A stretch of DNA of 64,000 nucleotides from Agapetus fuscipes (GCA_951799405.1 OX637359.1:8614201-8678200), one strand, 5' to 3'. Positions 1 through 11,205 are shown, counted from the first letter of the stretch. Notes: generated by a model not told the origin, from the letters alone. Translations and numbers: made by a program.

Positions 1-41
1 TTATTAGTTGTGTTTTTTTTTTACTAAAATGTGATGTTACT

Positions 42-278
42 TGACTGATGGGCTGGACCCCTGATCTCCCAAGCTGTTAAAAGTGTTTCCCTTTTTGCCA
101 ATGAATGCCACCCCGGTGCCAGGAAAATGCTGCAATATTTGCAAATTTTATGCTCATATGCAGTAAGTACACATGCAGTATGTGTGAGCGCAAACTGACA
201 CGTGTCTGCTTGTGGGCATGCGTTAAATAAATTCTTAATTTAAATATATATTTGCAGCTTAGATTTTAGATTACAGTT
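42..278 (+). mobile_element. Family A element, diverged
   Basis: Retains TTGCCAATG, CACATGCAGTATGTGTGAGC, GTGTCTGCTTGTGGGCATGC and the TTTGCAGCTTAGATT tail. Confidence 0.6.
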
Positions 279-640
279 GATTAATATTTCTGACCGCCTC
301 ATTTTAGTTCCTCTTTTGATTCAAACATTCATATGTGTATCGTTTTATATGGAGATGTATGAAAATATATGGCTTAGGATGATTTATGCTAGTTTTGTAA
401 TATAATGCACCGCTTTTTTGCTGCCAATAGATGATCGCTAAACATTCTCCATTCATGCGTGATATTTGTTTAGCTGCTTTGCATGCTAAAGACTTGCTTA
501 TTAAACTACTATGTTCAAAATACTGTATAAGATGACTTATTTTATTTCTCGAATTTTTTATCGATTAGTATTTAATCTGCTTCTTAGTAATATTTCTCAG
601 GTATTAATCTATGTAAGAAGCAAAAATATATGCTCTTTTA

Positions 641-825
641 GAAAGCAATATTTAATGTAGGCCCACAAGCAAATACGTGCAAGTTCACGCACTTACACCT
701 TCTGCATTACGTATACTTATAGAATAAAAATCCAAGCCTCAAATCAACATATATATTAAAATAGCTCTGCAATTTTTGCCGACCTTTCCTTAATCTTGGG
801 TGATATTGGCATAACCTTCCCCCAG
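641..825 (-). mobile_element. Family A element, partial
   Basis: Lacks the tail end. Has CCCACAAGCAAATACGTGCA and TTGCCGACCTTTCC. Confidence 0.6.
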
Positions 826-888
826 TGCTTCTTTGGCTTAATTATAATTTGATCCAATGATGAAATTTCAATTAAATTGACTTTTTTT

Positions 889-1060
889 AATTCTACACAA
901 TCTGAACTAAGAAAATAACATAAAACACGATAGTGTGAGGGTTGTTTTAAATAATTGTGTTCGTGAGAGTTGTGGCTGTACTAAAAAAAAATATTTGTAT
1001 TTGTTCGACATTGTGTGAGTGTTTACTCGAATATTCTAAATATAATATTCTAGCGAAATC
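889..1060 (+). repeat. Dispersed repeat shared with 29138 and 8885
   Basis: TTCTACACAATCTGAACTAA and CACGATAGTGTGAGGGTTGT match 29138-29200. TTTACTCGAATATTCTAAAT matches 8940-8965. This links it to the element carrying the hammerhead at 29266. Confidence 0.55.
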
Positions 1061-2044
1061 TTGCATGTGCCAGTTCTCAATGTTATGAGAGTAACCCTTA
1101 TTTTCACCAATAAATAGAGACCGCGATGCTCGGTAGCCAGATTGGTATTTGAGCCATCGAGCTCAAATACCAGTCTGGCTGCAGCTTAAAAGCAACTCTG
1201 TGTACGAACCGTATCCCAAATTAAATTGTGCAAAATAAATACCCACAATTTGTATTAAATTGAGCCCAGTAAAATCATAAAGATACCGTGTTGCACACTC
1301 AAGAATGTCACGCATGAGTGATGGCCCATAGAGAGCACTATAAACATAATATTGCTATATGGCAGACAACGTTGGGGCATCATTCAAATCTGACAATAAT
1401 GGTATATTGTGCCAGCTCTTATCGCCTGGCATCTAGCGACGAAAGGAAATGAAAAAATATAGCAGCATGCTGTTTGGATGTACTTTATGGACATTCATAA
1501 ATGATGATGTGTGTATCCTTAATGTATAATCTAAGCTGCACATATATGCTACCGTTGGAATTAGTGCTTTTTAGCGACTACCATGAATATACTATTTATA
1601 TGGGTTCATATGAGGTGGACCACTCTAATTTTAAATATTAATATATCTTTTCAACTTAGATTATAGATTTTTATTATAGAAAGATTCATGACTTTTTCCA
1701 TACATTTAAAAGTGAAAAACTCTTCATTTAAAATTATCTTGGCATTCTGAAATACAAAAGTAAACAAAACGATTTTTTTTTTAACAAAGCCCAGTGAAGC
1801 AAATTGTCGTCGGACTTCGAGTATAAAACATGGTGATGATACTCAACCATCGCGTAAATGTAAAATATAAATGCATCGAAACTAAAACACTCAATAGAGG
1901 CGCTGTGGTGTCTTCTATACATCATTCTATTTACGAGATAATGCTTCTACAAAAAAGAACAGCTACTAAGCTATACCTATAGTGTCACTTCTTGCTGGGT
2001 TTTCCAAGAAGGGATCTATAGTTATAAACTTAGATTATAGATAG

Positions 2045-2340
2045 ATTGCATGTGGCGAGTGAAACTATTTATTTTTGCAGGTAACGGGGCCAGTATTACG
2101 CCAACCCCTTCAGTTGAAGTGTTGGTAGTGTCTGCATTCCACCGAGAAGATTTACTCAGCTTTCACCATAAATGACTATCAGCCCACTCGGAAGCTGGGA
2201 AACTTTCACTTCAACCAAAGTGTTGGCGTAAGGCCGTTCCCCTAACGTGTAAAAAATGAATGTGTCACCTCGCCACATGCGACTCTTTCGGAAATAACAC
2301 AGTAAGGCGTTGCAATATATGTGTAGCTTAATTGCGTTTC
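2045..2340. mobile_element. Two SINE B pieces, tail to head
   Basis: 2045-2135 is a minus-strand piece (GCATGTGGCGAGTG to GCCAACCCCTTCAGTTGAAG); 2130-2340 is a plus-strand 3' part. Confidence 0.7.
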
Positions 2341-2570
2341 ATTCGACACATTTTTTTCTCTTTCTGGATGTACCTACTCACTTTAGTTCGTGCCAGTATC
2401 TCACCTAGAAAGCTTAAGGTCTACATTCCCACGATCGCTGCAAGGCTCTACATACAAAAACCGCAGGGGGAAATCATCCTTATGGATTTCAACTTGATTG
2501 TATTTTGTTAGAACAACTCGAAAAAAAAACTGAACTGAAGGTTTTCAAGTAGAAGCGACTGCTGCAAAAA
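2340..2570 (+). repeat. Unclassified repeat following SINE B, copy 1
   Basis: Shares about 230 bp with 23712-23945, including GTTCGTGCCAGTAT, ACCTAGAAAGCTTAA and CACGATCGCTGCAAGGCTCT. Both copies directly follow the 3' end of a SINE B, so the unit may be an extended SINE or the 3' end of a partner LINE. Confidence 0.65.
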
Positions 2571-2592
2571 TCTGAGTTGCAAAGATAGCAAG

Positions 2593-2826
2593 CTAATCTA
2601 ATCTAATCTAATCTAAGTCGCAAAGATATGTTACATTGAAGATTCACATTACATACATTTTCACAAGCAGACACGTACAAGTTCGCGCTTGCACATGCCG
2701 CATGTGAGCCTACAACATAAAAACCAAATCTCAAATTGACATACACCCTGCAACTATTGCCGTCCTTCCCTGAAACAGGGGTGACATTGGCAAAGTGAAC
2801 CATTTTTACAGCATGGGTGGTCAGCT
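2593..2826 (-). mobile_element. Family A element, near full length
   Basis: Begins with a (TAATC)n tail on the plus strand and ends CATGGGTGGTCAGC. The frame antisense to it is open for 66 codons, as in 4219 and 52140, which reflects sequence identity and not coding. Confidence 0.85.
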
Positions 2827-2859
2827 AAAACGCAAATAGTGGAACTTCTACCCAAAAAA

Positions 2860-3397
2860 GTCGCATGTGGCGAGTGAACCTATCTATTTTTTACAGTTAA
2901 GGGGATCACGCACTCCAGTTGAAGTGGAGGTTTCCCAGCTTCCTAGGGCAGGGGTAGGCAAACCTTTTGAGTCGGAAGAGCCAAAAATTACAATTTACAA
3001 ATTTCAAAGTGTGTAAAGAGCCACAATTTTCTTGTTGAAGCACTATATATTGAAAGTTATATTTTATCCACAAAAATTCTGTAGACGTGGGGGGGGGTAG
3101 TCACTCACGCAATTTTTATAAGTGTTTTCTTTGATAAATTTCAATATTTGCGTATGGAACTAAACAGCCGCAACTTCACACCCAAAGAGCCGCATGTGGC
3201 TCGCGAGCCGCAGGTTGCCGACCCCTGCCCTAGGGGGCTGGTACTCATTTCTTGTGAAGGCTGAGTAAACCTTGCCGGTATTTTATTTTGTGGTTCAATT
3301 AAACTGAAACAGGATATCAGCTCTAACACACTCGGTGGGATTCGAACCTGAGCTCTCGGCACTGAATGCAAGCACTCTACCAACTGAGCTATCGATC
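2860..3397 (-). mobile_element. SINE B split by hAT-like MITE
   Basis: Head at 3330-3395 on the minus strand carries the tRNA-like AGCTCAGTTGGTAGAGTGCT and GGTTCGAATCCCACCGAG boxes. The body continues to CGCATGTGGCGAGTGAAC. Confidence 0.85.
2949..3227. mobile_element. hAT-like MITE inside a SINE B copy
   Basis: Left end CAGGGGTAGGCAAACC, right end GGTTGCCGACCCCTG. Flanks TCCTAGGG (2941-2948) and CCCTAGGG (3228-3235) match at 7 of 8. Contains a run of G near 3089-3097. Confidence 0.85.
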
Positions 3398-4218
3398 GTC
3401 ACTTTTTTTAAACTTTTTTTTTCATCGCATAGGTTAAACATTTTCACTGTTTAAAATATATTCCATAAACATAAATCACGAATAGAATTTTCATTGTTCA
3501 AATTATATTTATATGATTTTCAGCAGCCTACATTAAAATCAATATGTTATAAAATTAACTGGAGCATATTCATTATTATTGTACCTAAACAACATACGTA
3601 CTTGCTTCCGTGTCACCGTGTTACTAATAAACAAACTACTGGGTGACTACAAATCATCTGATATATTTTTATTTTGATGGAGAAAAAAATAGAAACTACT
3701 TTTTTTTTATTTTTCAGCCGAAAACGCCAAACGGCTTTCTTATAACCTATAACTAAGTAACAGTTTGCTTTTTCCCTAGCAACCCGGCGGTGTGTCGCCA
3801 CAACCTTTCGTCTTAACAACTTGTAATGTATTTATTATTTTTTAAGTGTCACTTCTGTAGACTCTTGCTAAGGGAATGTCACAGGTAAAATGGAATAGAA
3901 TGATGAAAAAAGCGATATTGAGAATGAAAAGAATTTGCAAAGTGAGAAAAAGAGAAGATACTGTATGAACAGAGGAAAGTAAAGGACATGAAATAAGTTC
4001 GCAAGACCGATCAAAGTCGAGGCACATCTCCGAAGATACTGGCCACTCCTAGCGGAATGACATAACGGCTGCATTCTTAGAGGTCAGCCTCATTTCAAAC
4101 TACGAGTATAAGTCAAGAATATATGTTTGCATGTATATTTAACTGATTTATACTTAACTTTATAGAACTTTATAACTTACAAAAATTCTAATGAGACACT
4201 CTTTTATTTTCACTCGAT

Positions 4219-4472
4219 TTATCTAATCTAATCTAAGTTGCAAAGATATGTTACATTGGAGATTGACATTACATGTATTTTCACAACCAGACACGTACAA
4301 GTTCGCGCTTGCACATGCCGCATGTAAACCTACAACATAAAAACCAAATCTCAAATGGACATACACCCTGCAATTCTTGCCGTCCTTCCCTGAGACAGGG
4401 GTGACATTGGCAAAGTGATCCATTATTACAGCATGTGTGGTCAACCGCATACCAACCTATAAGTCAAGGAAC
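4219..4472 (-). mobile_element. Family A element, full length
   Basis: Complete from (TCTAA)n tail to CCAACCTATAAGTCAAGG. One of the best copies for defining the consensus. Confidence 0.9.
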
Positions 4473-4574
4473 ATACACGACAAATTACATTTTATAAATC
4501 AATAAATAATAATATCTATGGACATCAAAACTAAAATAGAAAACAGATTTCAATTTAATAAACCCTAGCCGCCA

Positions 4575-4695
4575 ATATATCAGATCAACCGCCATTTATT
4601 CATGTCCTTAGATACTTCTTTCATTTCCTCCAGAGTCATAATCTTTTTCATACAGGCTCTTCTTTTATTATGACTCTGGATATTCCATTCATTAA
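4575..4695 (-). pseudogene. Short RT C-terminus fragment, related to 56440
   Basis: Plus-strand sequence CAGATCAACCGCCATTTATT and TTATTATGACTCTGGATATT match the 3' end of the element at 56440-56885. The CAGAGTCATAAT and ATTATGACTCTG segments form a 12-bp inverted repeat. Confidence 0.65.
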
Positions 4696-4968
4696 AATAA
4701 AATTAATGATAGAGTGAAAATAAAATTGTGTTTCATTAGAATTTTTGGAAAGTTCTATAATAGTTATTTATGCCACTGCCAAGTAATGATAGTCTTTTTA
4801 ACACGAGTGTTACAAAGACTAATTACGTGCAGTGGCATACAATACTTTTTCTACGACCATGAGAGAATTAACAAAATAGTGAATAATAGTCATTATAATG
4901 TACTCGTCCATTTGAAGTAATTAAAACCTTACCTTTGTCAAAACGTGTGATTTATCATTCCCTTCGAT

Positions 4969-5198
4969 TATCTAATCTAACCTAAGTTGTAAAAATAAAT
5001 TATATTTAGGTTTCATATTGAATTCATGCCCACAAGCCGACACATATGTATAAGGTCGCGCTTTTACATCCTGCATATAAGCTTAAACATTCAAACCCAA
5101 AACTCAAATAAACATATGCCCTGCAGTTGTATTGGCAGGTGAACCAAATTTGTACAGCATAGGTGATCAACCTCATACTCACCTATTAACCAAGTAAC
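4969..5198 (-). mobile_element. Family A element, diverged
   Basis: Tail TCTAATCTAACCTAAG, internal deletion of the CTTCCCTGAAACAGG box. Confidence 0.75.
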
Positions 5199-5389
5199 TT
5201 TTTGAGTTTGTTTATTTTTTGCGGTGAAATTTTTTGTATTGTTTTCCTTTCAAGCCTTTTATTTTCCATTGAAAAAAGGAAAGCTTTATTTGGAGCAATC
5301 CGATAAATAAATTCGATAAATTTTAGCACTATTAACAATTTTTACTTGACTCTACACATAAAATATACTTATTTATTTTCATCTGAACA

Positions 5390-5625
5390 GGGCTGAAAGT
5401 CTCATCACCACGGTAATTCCTACCTACCGAATATCACTAATATTGTATGAAGCCTAATCAGCTGATCGCTTGCGGCCATCTTGGATTGACAGGTCTTCAT
5501 ACCCCCATACAAGGTTGACATTTGAAATTAAAAAATGGTTCCAATTCTGACAATGCGCATGCGCACATGTTCATTTTAACACGGTTACCGGTTGCATAAT
5601 GTAACATTATGCAACGGGTGTAGAA
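5390..5625. mobile_element. GGCTGGAAGTCTCATC-family MITE, diverged
   Basis: GGGCTGAAAGTCTCATCACC, CATCTTGGATTGACAGGTC, then the perfect 25-bp palindrome GTTGCATAATGT-A-ACATTATGCAAC at 5591-5615. Confidence 0.65.
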
Positions 5626-5991
5626 ATGTATGGCATTGTGATTGCGTTAGCCGTTTTGTAATTAGTAAATTACCAAATGGGAGTAGAAAAAATTTATAAG
5701 AAATCAATCAACATGACTTTTCAGTGTGTATACACAAACCTTACAAAATATCTGAAATTTTTTACTTTTTTCAGGATACCCAGTATTTTTCAGTAGGTTC
5801 AGTATAGGTTGTTTAGCGCGCTCAGGCCGGAGGTAACCATGCGTTATGATAATTATTGGCACTTTGTGAAATTAGTCCCGGGCCAGTGAGGCGAGACTAA
5901 TGCTCCGTAAATAATGTGCACCCTATAGCTGTTCACAAGCATTCCTAAGCCGGCGCCCAAATCACAATTCCATAAAAACTGTTATTTACTT

Positions 5992-6361
5992 GTCAACGAA
6001 GATACCATGTTGAAAGCACCGGTTCTCATCAGTACCCTTAGTACGAGTTGCAAAACTTGTGTGATGTAAAGTTTACGGCAATTATTAAAGAGTGATTTCC
6101 CCCAAAATCTGCCGTTTTTGTTTGTTTGAACTTGATTTTCTTCATCACTGTAACTCATTTGCTATGACCATAAAATGTTAGAAACAAAAACGGCAGATTT
6201 CGGGAGAAATCACTCTTTAATATTTTCGGTAAACTTTAGTTTTCTCAAGTTTTGCAACTCGTACTAAGGGTAGGTACAGATCACCGAAGTTCAGCAACAT
6301 TGGGCGCGGACAGTACTTGGATGGGTAACCGCTCAGGTACACCGCGTGTCGTTGGCATCTT
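5992..6361 (+). pseudogene. 5S rRNA pseudogene split by a MITE
   Basis: Left piece 5992-6032 (TCAACGAAGATACCATGTTG ... CACCGGTTCTCATCAG) and right piece 6276-6361 (GATCACCGAAGTTCAGCAAC, GGGCGCGG, AGTACTTGGATGGGTAACCG, ACCGCGTG, GTTGGC) match animal 5S rRNA, including the internal control region. Substitutions and the 240-bp insertion make it non-functional. SINE D begins directly after its 3' end. Confidence 0.88.
6033..6272. mobile_element. MITE with ~90-bp TIRs inserted in 5S pseudogene
   Basis: Termini TACCCTTAGTACGAGTTGCA and its complement. Internal arms include AAAGAGTGATTTC, AAATCTGCCGTTTTTG and their inverse. CAG flanks the insertion on both sides when a GGTA remnant is allowed, a possible 3-bp duplication. 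Superfamily not determined. Confidence 0.8.
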
Positions 6362-6660
6362 GGACCGGTCCATAGTTCAGTGGCAACACTTCAGACTCGT
6401 AAATGAATCCCGGCGGAGCATAAAAAAAATACCATTTATATTTCCAAATATGCTCTTTCGCTGGGTTGAAAAAATTCATAAAGCCTTTACGAAAGACCGG
6501 TCACTAAAGGTCCATCCAGCCTTACAGCAACTGGGTCTTTCTTGAGTATTGGCACTTTGTAGCCACGACCAAGCTCATACACCTCTGCGGCACTACAGTT
6601 AGTGTCATAGACCCCTAAAGTCTCTAGAATCTAGGGAGTCTCCCGTACAGAATTTAAAAA
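6362..6660 (+). mobile_element. SINE D (tRNA-derived), directly after 5S pseudogene
   Basis: GGACCGGTCCATAGTTCAGT is the head; GAATCCCGGCGGAGCA the box B remnant. Body contains GGTCCATCCAGCCTTACAGC and AACTGGGTCTTTCTTGAG, then the TCTAGAATCTAGGGAGTCTC end. Confidence 0.85.
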
Positions 6661-6742
6661 AAAATACTACAAGACAGGTAGGTCTTAGGGTTTTTTCTGA
6701 ATACTACATACTTCTGTAAGAGACTCTTTTTGTTGTGTATGT

Positions 6743-6924
6743 GCCTTGACTTATGGGTTGGTATGCGGCCAACCACCAATGCTGTAGAAAATGTTTCACT
6801 TTAACAATGTCACCTTTGTTTCAGGAAAGGTCGGCACGAGTTGCAGGTTGTATGTTCATGTCTGCTTGTAATGTGAATCTCCAATGTTACATATCTTTGC
6901 AATTTAGATTAGATTAGATTAGAC
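6743..6924 (+). mobile_element. Family A element with internal deletion
   Basis: Head CCTTGACTTATGGGTTGG and tail (TTAGA)n are present. About 75 bp missing between TATGTTCATG and TCTGCTTG. Confidence 0.85.
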
Positions 6925-7051
6925 TACCTTGGACAAATATTACAGGCAACGAGCTATATTCGCTGTGCTAAAAGTATGGTCTTAAAAAAAATGTTATTTT
7001 CTATGTTTCTATGTTTGCATTCTTGATTTATAATCTATAATCCAAGTTGTT

Positions 7052-7315
7052 AAAAAGGTCGATAGTTCAATTGGTAGAATGCTTGCATTCCATGCCGAGA
7101 GCAAGGGTTCAATCTCAAAGGTTTACTCAGCCTTCACAAGAAATGAGAACCAGCCCCCCCAGGAGCTGGGAAACCCCCCCTTCAACTGAAAGTGGTTGGT
7201 GTGAGGCCGGCCCCCTTACCTGTAAAAATAAATAGGTCCCGAAGCGCCACATGCGACCCCTTCGTGGATAACGCAGGCAAGAAGTTACACTACATGTGTA
7301 GCTTAGTTGCAAAGT
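7052..7315 (+). mobile_element. SINE B (tRNA-derived)
   Basis: TAGTTCAATTGGTAGAATGC (box A-like) and AGGGTTCAATCTC (box B-like), then the usual body ending TGTGTAGCTTAGTTGC. Confidence 0.85.
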
Positions 7316-8279
7316 TGCAAGTTGAAAATATTGTAAATTTGGAAGACGTCTCGTATGGTCTGGAACACGAAAAGTCAGTTCATTCGTCATGTATAAATAC
7401 TTGCGGCGGTTATGTAAAGGATCAGAAACCCTTTGATACCCAAGCCGCGAAGCCGCCAATACAGAAGTGAAATAGTGAACCATTTGTAATCGATTTGTTT
7501 AAAATAAATACTGTAAACTAAGTTCAACTGCAGTTTTATTAAATGTGAACTCGAAATAAATCATAATATTATATAGTCGACACTTCATACAATCAATTTT
7601 CAGAGTAGATTATTTAAATTTTCATCCACGTCCATTTCACATTTGGATAATTTCCCTTTTTGAGCGCTAAGCGTTAGCCAGTTGTGAATAATTTGGTCTG
7701 CATTATTATTTTAGAACAGTTTTCATTGTCCCAAATTTGAAATTAATTAACATTTAAATATGCTATCAACGGGTGAATTGATCAATGGCGCAGCCATCTG
7801 TTGAAAAGTGGGGAAAGTTTAATTTTAATATTAATTTAATGGAAGTTTCTAGACGTTCTAGACCTTTTTATGGTACTTTTTTGAGGGTCACTACGTTTTT
7901 CATTAGTCTAGAAGACTTTTTTATAGTACTTTTTCGAGGGTCACCAAACATCATGTTTTCTTTAGATGCTGCAGTTTTAAATTGAGAAATGGTCAAGATT
8001 TTTGAGATTGTATTCATGTCTCCAAAATTAGACATTTACGGATATAAAAGGGCGTAAGACAGTGAAAAAACACTGTTTAACCTGTTGCAACAATCTCCAA
8101 TCAATATTTGATTGACACATGAATTTTGATTTCTTCATTCTGGTAAGGAAATATTTCTCGGAAGTGGGTAATAGTATGATAGAATGTGAACAAGAAAGAT
8201 GATGTATATAAGCTTTGATGGAAGAAATCATACTTTTAATTTTGATTTCTGTCGAATTGGAGCTCGGTGCAACAGGCCC

Positions 8280-8815
8280 TAAGACGGTTAGAAAGAAGGG
8301 TGGAGGATTGTAATGCGACAGGAGTTTTACTCTGGAAGAGAAAGGATTTGGACAGACCTCAATGATTAATTATGATTGATCAAGGGATCGTATCCATCTT
8401 TCCACGCTTTAGGATGTCTACCAGCTGTGTGTTGGACTATTGGCATCTTATTAGCTTGGATGTATCCGAGTATTTCATGAATCAACTGGAAACCCGATCT
8501 CTCTAAAATCACCTTCTGGATTTGCTTCATCTAACTATGCCCTGTATTTTAAAGGATTTTATCATGTTGCCATTGCGGTTAGCGTTGTTTATAGAATGAT
8601 CACAGGTCGAACATTGCAAGATCTGATCTTCAACGACAACACGAGAAACCCTTTGAAATAGTGGGCATAGTTAGATGAAGCAGTTCCAGGAGGTAATTTG
8701 GAGAGATCATGTCTCCAGAATGAGTCATGGAAGACTCGCAAATATCTAAGATCACGAGATGTCAATAGTTCAATGCCCAGCTGGAAGACCTCGTAAAACG
8801 TAGAAAGATGGATAT
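8280..8815 (+). pseudogene. Probable non-LTR retrotransposon RT remnant
   Basis: The end reads WRDHVSRMSHGRLANI and, after frame changes, PAGRPRKT-KDGYC-like residues. The 5' part is too decayed to assign. The following block 8885-8975 repeats 945-1055. Confidence 0.5.
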
Positions 8816-9043
8816 TGTTACGAATATTTGTGATTGTGTGTCCGTGTGTTTTTACTTGTGTGAGTGTGTCTGAGTCTCTAGATCTAGGTGTTTAAATAAT
8901 TGTAGGTAACTACTTGTATTTGTTCGATATCGTGTGGGTATTTACTCGAATATTCTAAATAATTCTAACCAACTAAATTAAACTGTACAGAGGAAGAAAA
9001 TATAGATCATTTTTAATAATTTTTTGTTGTCTTTTGTCCACAG

Positions 9044-9193
9044 ATAAAGCTCCTTCCGAAGCCACTTTCCGAGGATCAGAATTCCTCTCCTACGACCTGA
9101 CCCAGACTGGAGGAGAACCGATAGTCAGCACCCAAGATGCAATCTCCATATACTTCAAGACCAGGCAGTCTAATGGACTACTCTTCTATACAG
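9044..9193 (+). CDS. Nrx-1: Neurexin-1 exon: first part of LNS2 domain
   Basis: This 150-bp exon encodes the opening strands of a laminin G/LNS domain. It includes KAPSEATFRGSEFLSYDL, then a stretch ending NGLLFYTG, the signature of the second LNS domain of neurexin-1, a presynaptic cell-surface receptor. The acceptor is a pyrimidine-rich tract ending CCACAG. The donor is GTAAAC after the first base of a Gly codon (phase 1), and the next exon supplies GT to finish that codon. The exon starts with the last two bases of a split codon. The ORF continues past the donor only to a stop at 9235, as expected for intron read-through. Nrx-IV/CASPR also carries LNS domains, but the ATFRGSEFLSYDL stretch points to Nrx-1. 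Recognition is from memory of the family, without a database search. Confidence 0.9.
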
Positions 9194-9992
9194 GTAAACC
9201 AAGAAAATACTCCTCTTCCAAGCAGCAGTTAATGTAGGAATAAAGGGCTTGGAGTATTTGAAAAGTCAGGGAATAGAACAATGCCATTTGGCCAGGTTTG
9301 TTCTAAGCCTGACCGTCAGAGACACTAATCTAATCTAGCTAGCTAATAGATGCAAATATTTTTCCATCTGCTAAATCTTTTGGGGGCTCGAATTTAAAGT
9401 TTTTGTTTTTATGTCGCTTTATAATAATAAAATAAGATAATTCAATTTTCTAAAGCTAGTGCATTCAACTCAAAAAATGTGAAAATAAAACTTTGTTATA
9501 AAAAGTTTTTTTTAATTGAAATTGAGATAGTTAAACCACCACCACCACCCATATGACCACCCATACTGTAAAAAATGGTTCACTTTGCCAATGTCACCCC
9601 TGTTTCAGGGAATGTCGGCAAGAGTTGCAGGGCTTATGTTCATTTGAGGTTTGGATTTTATTTGTAAGTACACAATCAGCATTTGTAAGCGCGAACTACA
9701 CGTGTTTGTTTGTGAGCATACATCTGAGAGCTTTGAATGAATATATCCTTGCAACTTAGATTATAGATTATAGATATAGAAACCCTTCTTACTTGGTTAA
9801 ATCTGCGAAAAACTTGAAAAATTATGGATTATTGTACATTAAAAAAACTTTTATAATTATTCAAATTAAAGACATTAATATGACATATATGTATGTATAA
9901 ATGACTACATTGTACAACAACTTCAGCTTTCAAAGTAATTTAACGCAATAATTTCACAAAAATAATAAAATTGTAATTGTCTTTGTTCCAAG
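9194..9992 (+). other. Nrx-1 intron, 799 bp, phase 1
   Basis: GTAAAC donor and TTCCAAG acceptor. A family A copy at 9551-9778 occupies more than a quarter of it. The remainder is AT-rich with no recognisable feature. Confidence 0.85.
9551..9778 (+). mobile_element. Family A element lacking the head
   Basis: Starts at TGACCACCCATACTG and ends in a TTATAGA-type tail. Lies inside the short 799-bp intron. Confidence 0.85.
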
Positions 9993-10153
9993 GTCACGGG
10001 CAGGACTACCTGAACTTGGCCGTGAGAGACGGAGGAGTGTCCTTGACAATGGGCTTGTCCAACGGCAAGCAAGAGATGCACATCAAGCCTTCCAAGGTGC
10101 GCTTCGACGACCACCAATGGCACAGGGTCACTGTTCATAGGAGGATCCAAGAG
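9993..10153 (+). CDS. Nrx-1: Neurexin-1 exon: middle of LNS2 domain
   Basis: This 161-bp exon encodes (G)HGQDYLNLAVRDGGVSLT, then MGLSNGKQEMHIKPSKVRF, then DDHQWHRVTVHRRIQE. The YLNLAxRDGGVSL and HQWHxVxVxR patterns are standard LNS strands. It finishes the Gly codon begun in the previous exon and ends in phase 0 after GAG, followed by a GTAAGA donor. The end, immediately after HRRIQE, is the position where neurexins carry alternative splice site 2. The next coding block in frame is either the 27-nt microexon at 20853 or the exon at 53966. Both joins keep the frame. Confidence 0.92.
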
Positions 10154-10280
10154 GTAAGAAAACATTTCTATATATTGTACAGAAACGTACTCTAGTGGTG
10201 AACACTTGGGACTCATGCTTGGAAAAAAATACTTCATTCAGAACGCAAACGGACTAAAAATTAGACACAAATTGTCGGTG

Positions 10281-10470
10281 TTATGGCCGCGGGGATCGAG
10301 TCGAGTTATTTGGATCCGGATAACGTTGGTTCGAATCCCGCGACGATAACTTCGACCCTGGTTCAACAGATGCCGTTGTATGCACACAAGCTTCTGCTTT
10401 CGCATGAAGACAACTGGCCAGGCAAAATAGGTTGGTGGATTGCATTCCTTTCCACAAATGTATTAAAAAA
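10281..10470 (+). mobile_element. SINE C (tRNA-derived)
   Basis: Contains TTGGTTCGAATCCCGCGAC (box B), GACCCTGGTTCAACAGATG, the CACACAAGCTTCTGCTTTCG body and GGCCAGGCAAAATAGGTTGG end. Confidence 0.8.
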
Positions 10471-10627
10471 ATAATAAAAATTAAAGCAAAATATCACAAC
10501 GTAAAAAACCGCAAAAGGATAAAAAATCGTTACACAAAATTAAAAACAAATCGAAACATTAAATTTAAGGGTTTCTGTATTGATATTGTGAATCTTTTTG
10601 TTAAATTAATGCCTTGTTAAACTAATG

Positions 10628-10904
10628 TTCCTTGACTTATAGGTTGGTATGCGGCTGACCACCCATACTGTAAAAAAAAAAATAATAAAAAATGGTTCAC
10701 TTTGCCAATGTCACCCCTGTTTCAGGAAAGGACGGCAAGAGTTGCAGAGCTTATGTTCATTTGAGATTGGATTTTTATATTGTAGGTCCACATGCGGTAT
10801 GTGTTAGCGCGAAATTATACATGTCTGCTTGTGGGAATGCATTTAATATAAATCTTAAATGATATATATCTTTGCAGCTTAGATTAAATTAGATTAGATT
10901 AGAT
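10628..10904 (+). mobile_element. Family A element, full length, near HHR-type palindrome
   Basis: TTCCTTGACTTATAGG to (TTAGA)n, with an extra A-rich run at 10672-10692. It lies just before the palindrome at 10920 and may split that element. Confidence 0.88.
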
Positions 10905-10919
10905 GGCGTAAAAATTAAA

Positions 10920-11062
10920 CACTGTTTTTCTTCACGAGTTAATACAAATCCTCGAGCGCTTTCGATCTTACATATTCCATTATTATATAGAGAATCTGTT
11001 GTTATCTTGATACCATCCAAAACGCTCGAGGAAATTAATCAACTCGTTAAGAAAAACTTTCT
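10920..11062. repeat. Inverted-repeat element with hammerhead-like 3' halves
   Basis: ACGAGTTAATACAAATCCTC at the left pairs with sequence ending TTAATCAACTCGT at the right. Both arms carry CGCTCGAGG-type ends, with GAAAGCGCTCGAGG (minus) and TTGATACCATCC-AAAACGCTCGAGG (plus). The left flank of the same element may resume upstream of the family A copy at 10628-10904, where TGTATTGATATTGTGAATC lies at about 10577. Confidence 0.55.
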
Positions 11063-11109
11063 GTTCTTACTTTTTACATAATTCATTTAATTTTTAACTA
11101 AAAGGAGTG

Positions 11110-11205
11110 TTTGTATGAAAAAAGGCTATGACTGGATGAAATGAAAGAAGTATGTAAGGACCGAAAAAAATGGCGGCTGATCTGTAATGTGCCAAGAATA
11201 ATTTT
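11110..11205 (+). pseudogene. RTE-like LINE 3' end fragment
   Basis: Encodes MKEVCKDRKKWRLICNV, the C-terminal end of an RTE-like ORF. Similar tails occur at 23365-23440, 30060-30115 and 18600-18720. Confidence 0.55.

Larger units (their letters stand above)
1..9043 (+). other. Nrx-1 intron (3' part), upstream of first visible exon
   Basis: No host coding sequence was recognised here. The interval ends at the CAG acceptor before the exon at 9044. It holds family A copies, SINE B and SINE D copies, a hAT-like MITE, a 5S rRNA pseudogene split by a MITE, and RTE-like LINE fragments. Stretches 280-640, 1060-1730, 3400-3800, 5200-5380 and 7480-8240 show only AT-rich sequence with no feature I can name, except an imperfect direct repeat of about 70 bp near 7855-7945. 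Confidence 0.75.

Noticed and set aside
7127..7483. 118-codon open frame on the minus strand
   Set aside because: It runs antisense through a SINE B copy and neighbouring sequence; no conserved motif, and the same peptide bits appear wherever SINE B occurs.
9034..9043. ATG at 9034 as a start codon for a short protein
   Set aside because: It lies in the intron within the acceptor region (TTTTGTCCACAG); the LNS homology begins after the splice site.
10601..10625. Family A tail TTAGATTAGATTAG as telomeric repeat
   Set aside because: Unit is TTAGA, not the insect TTAGG, tails are short and vary between TTAGA, TTATAGA and TTTAGA.
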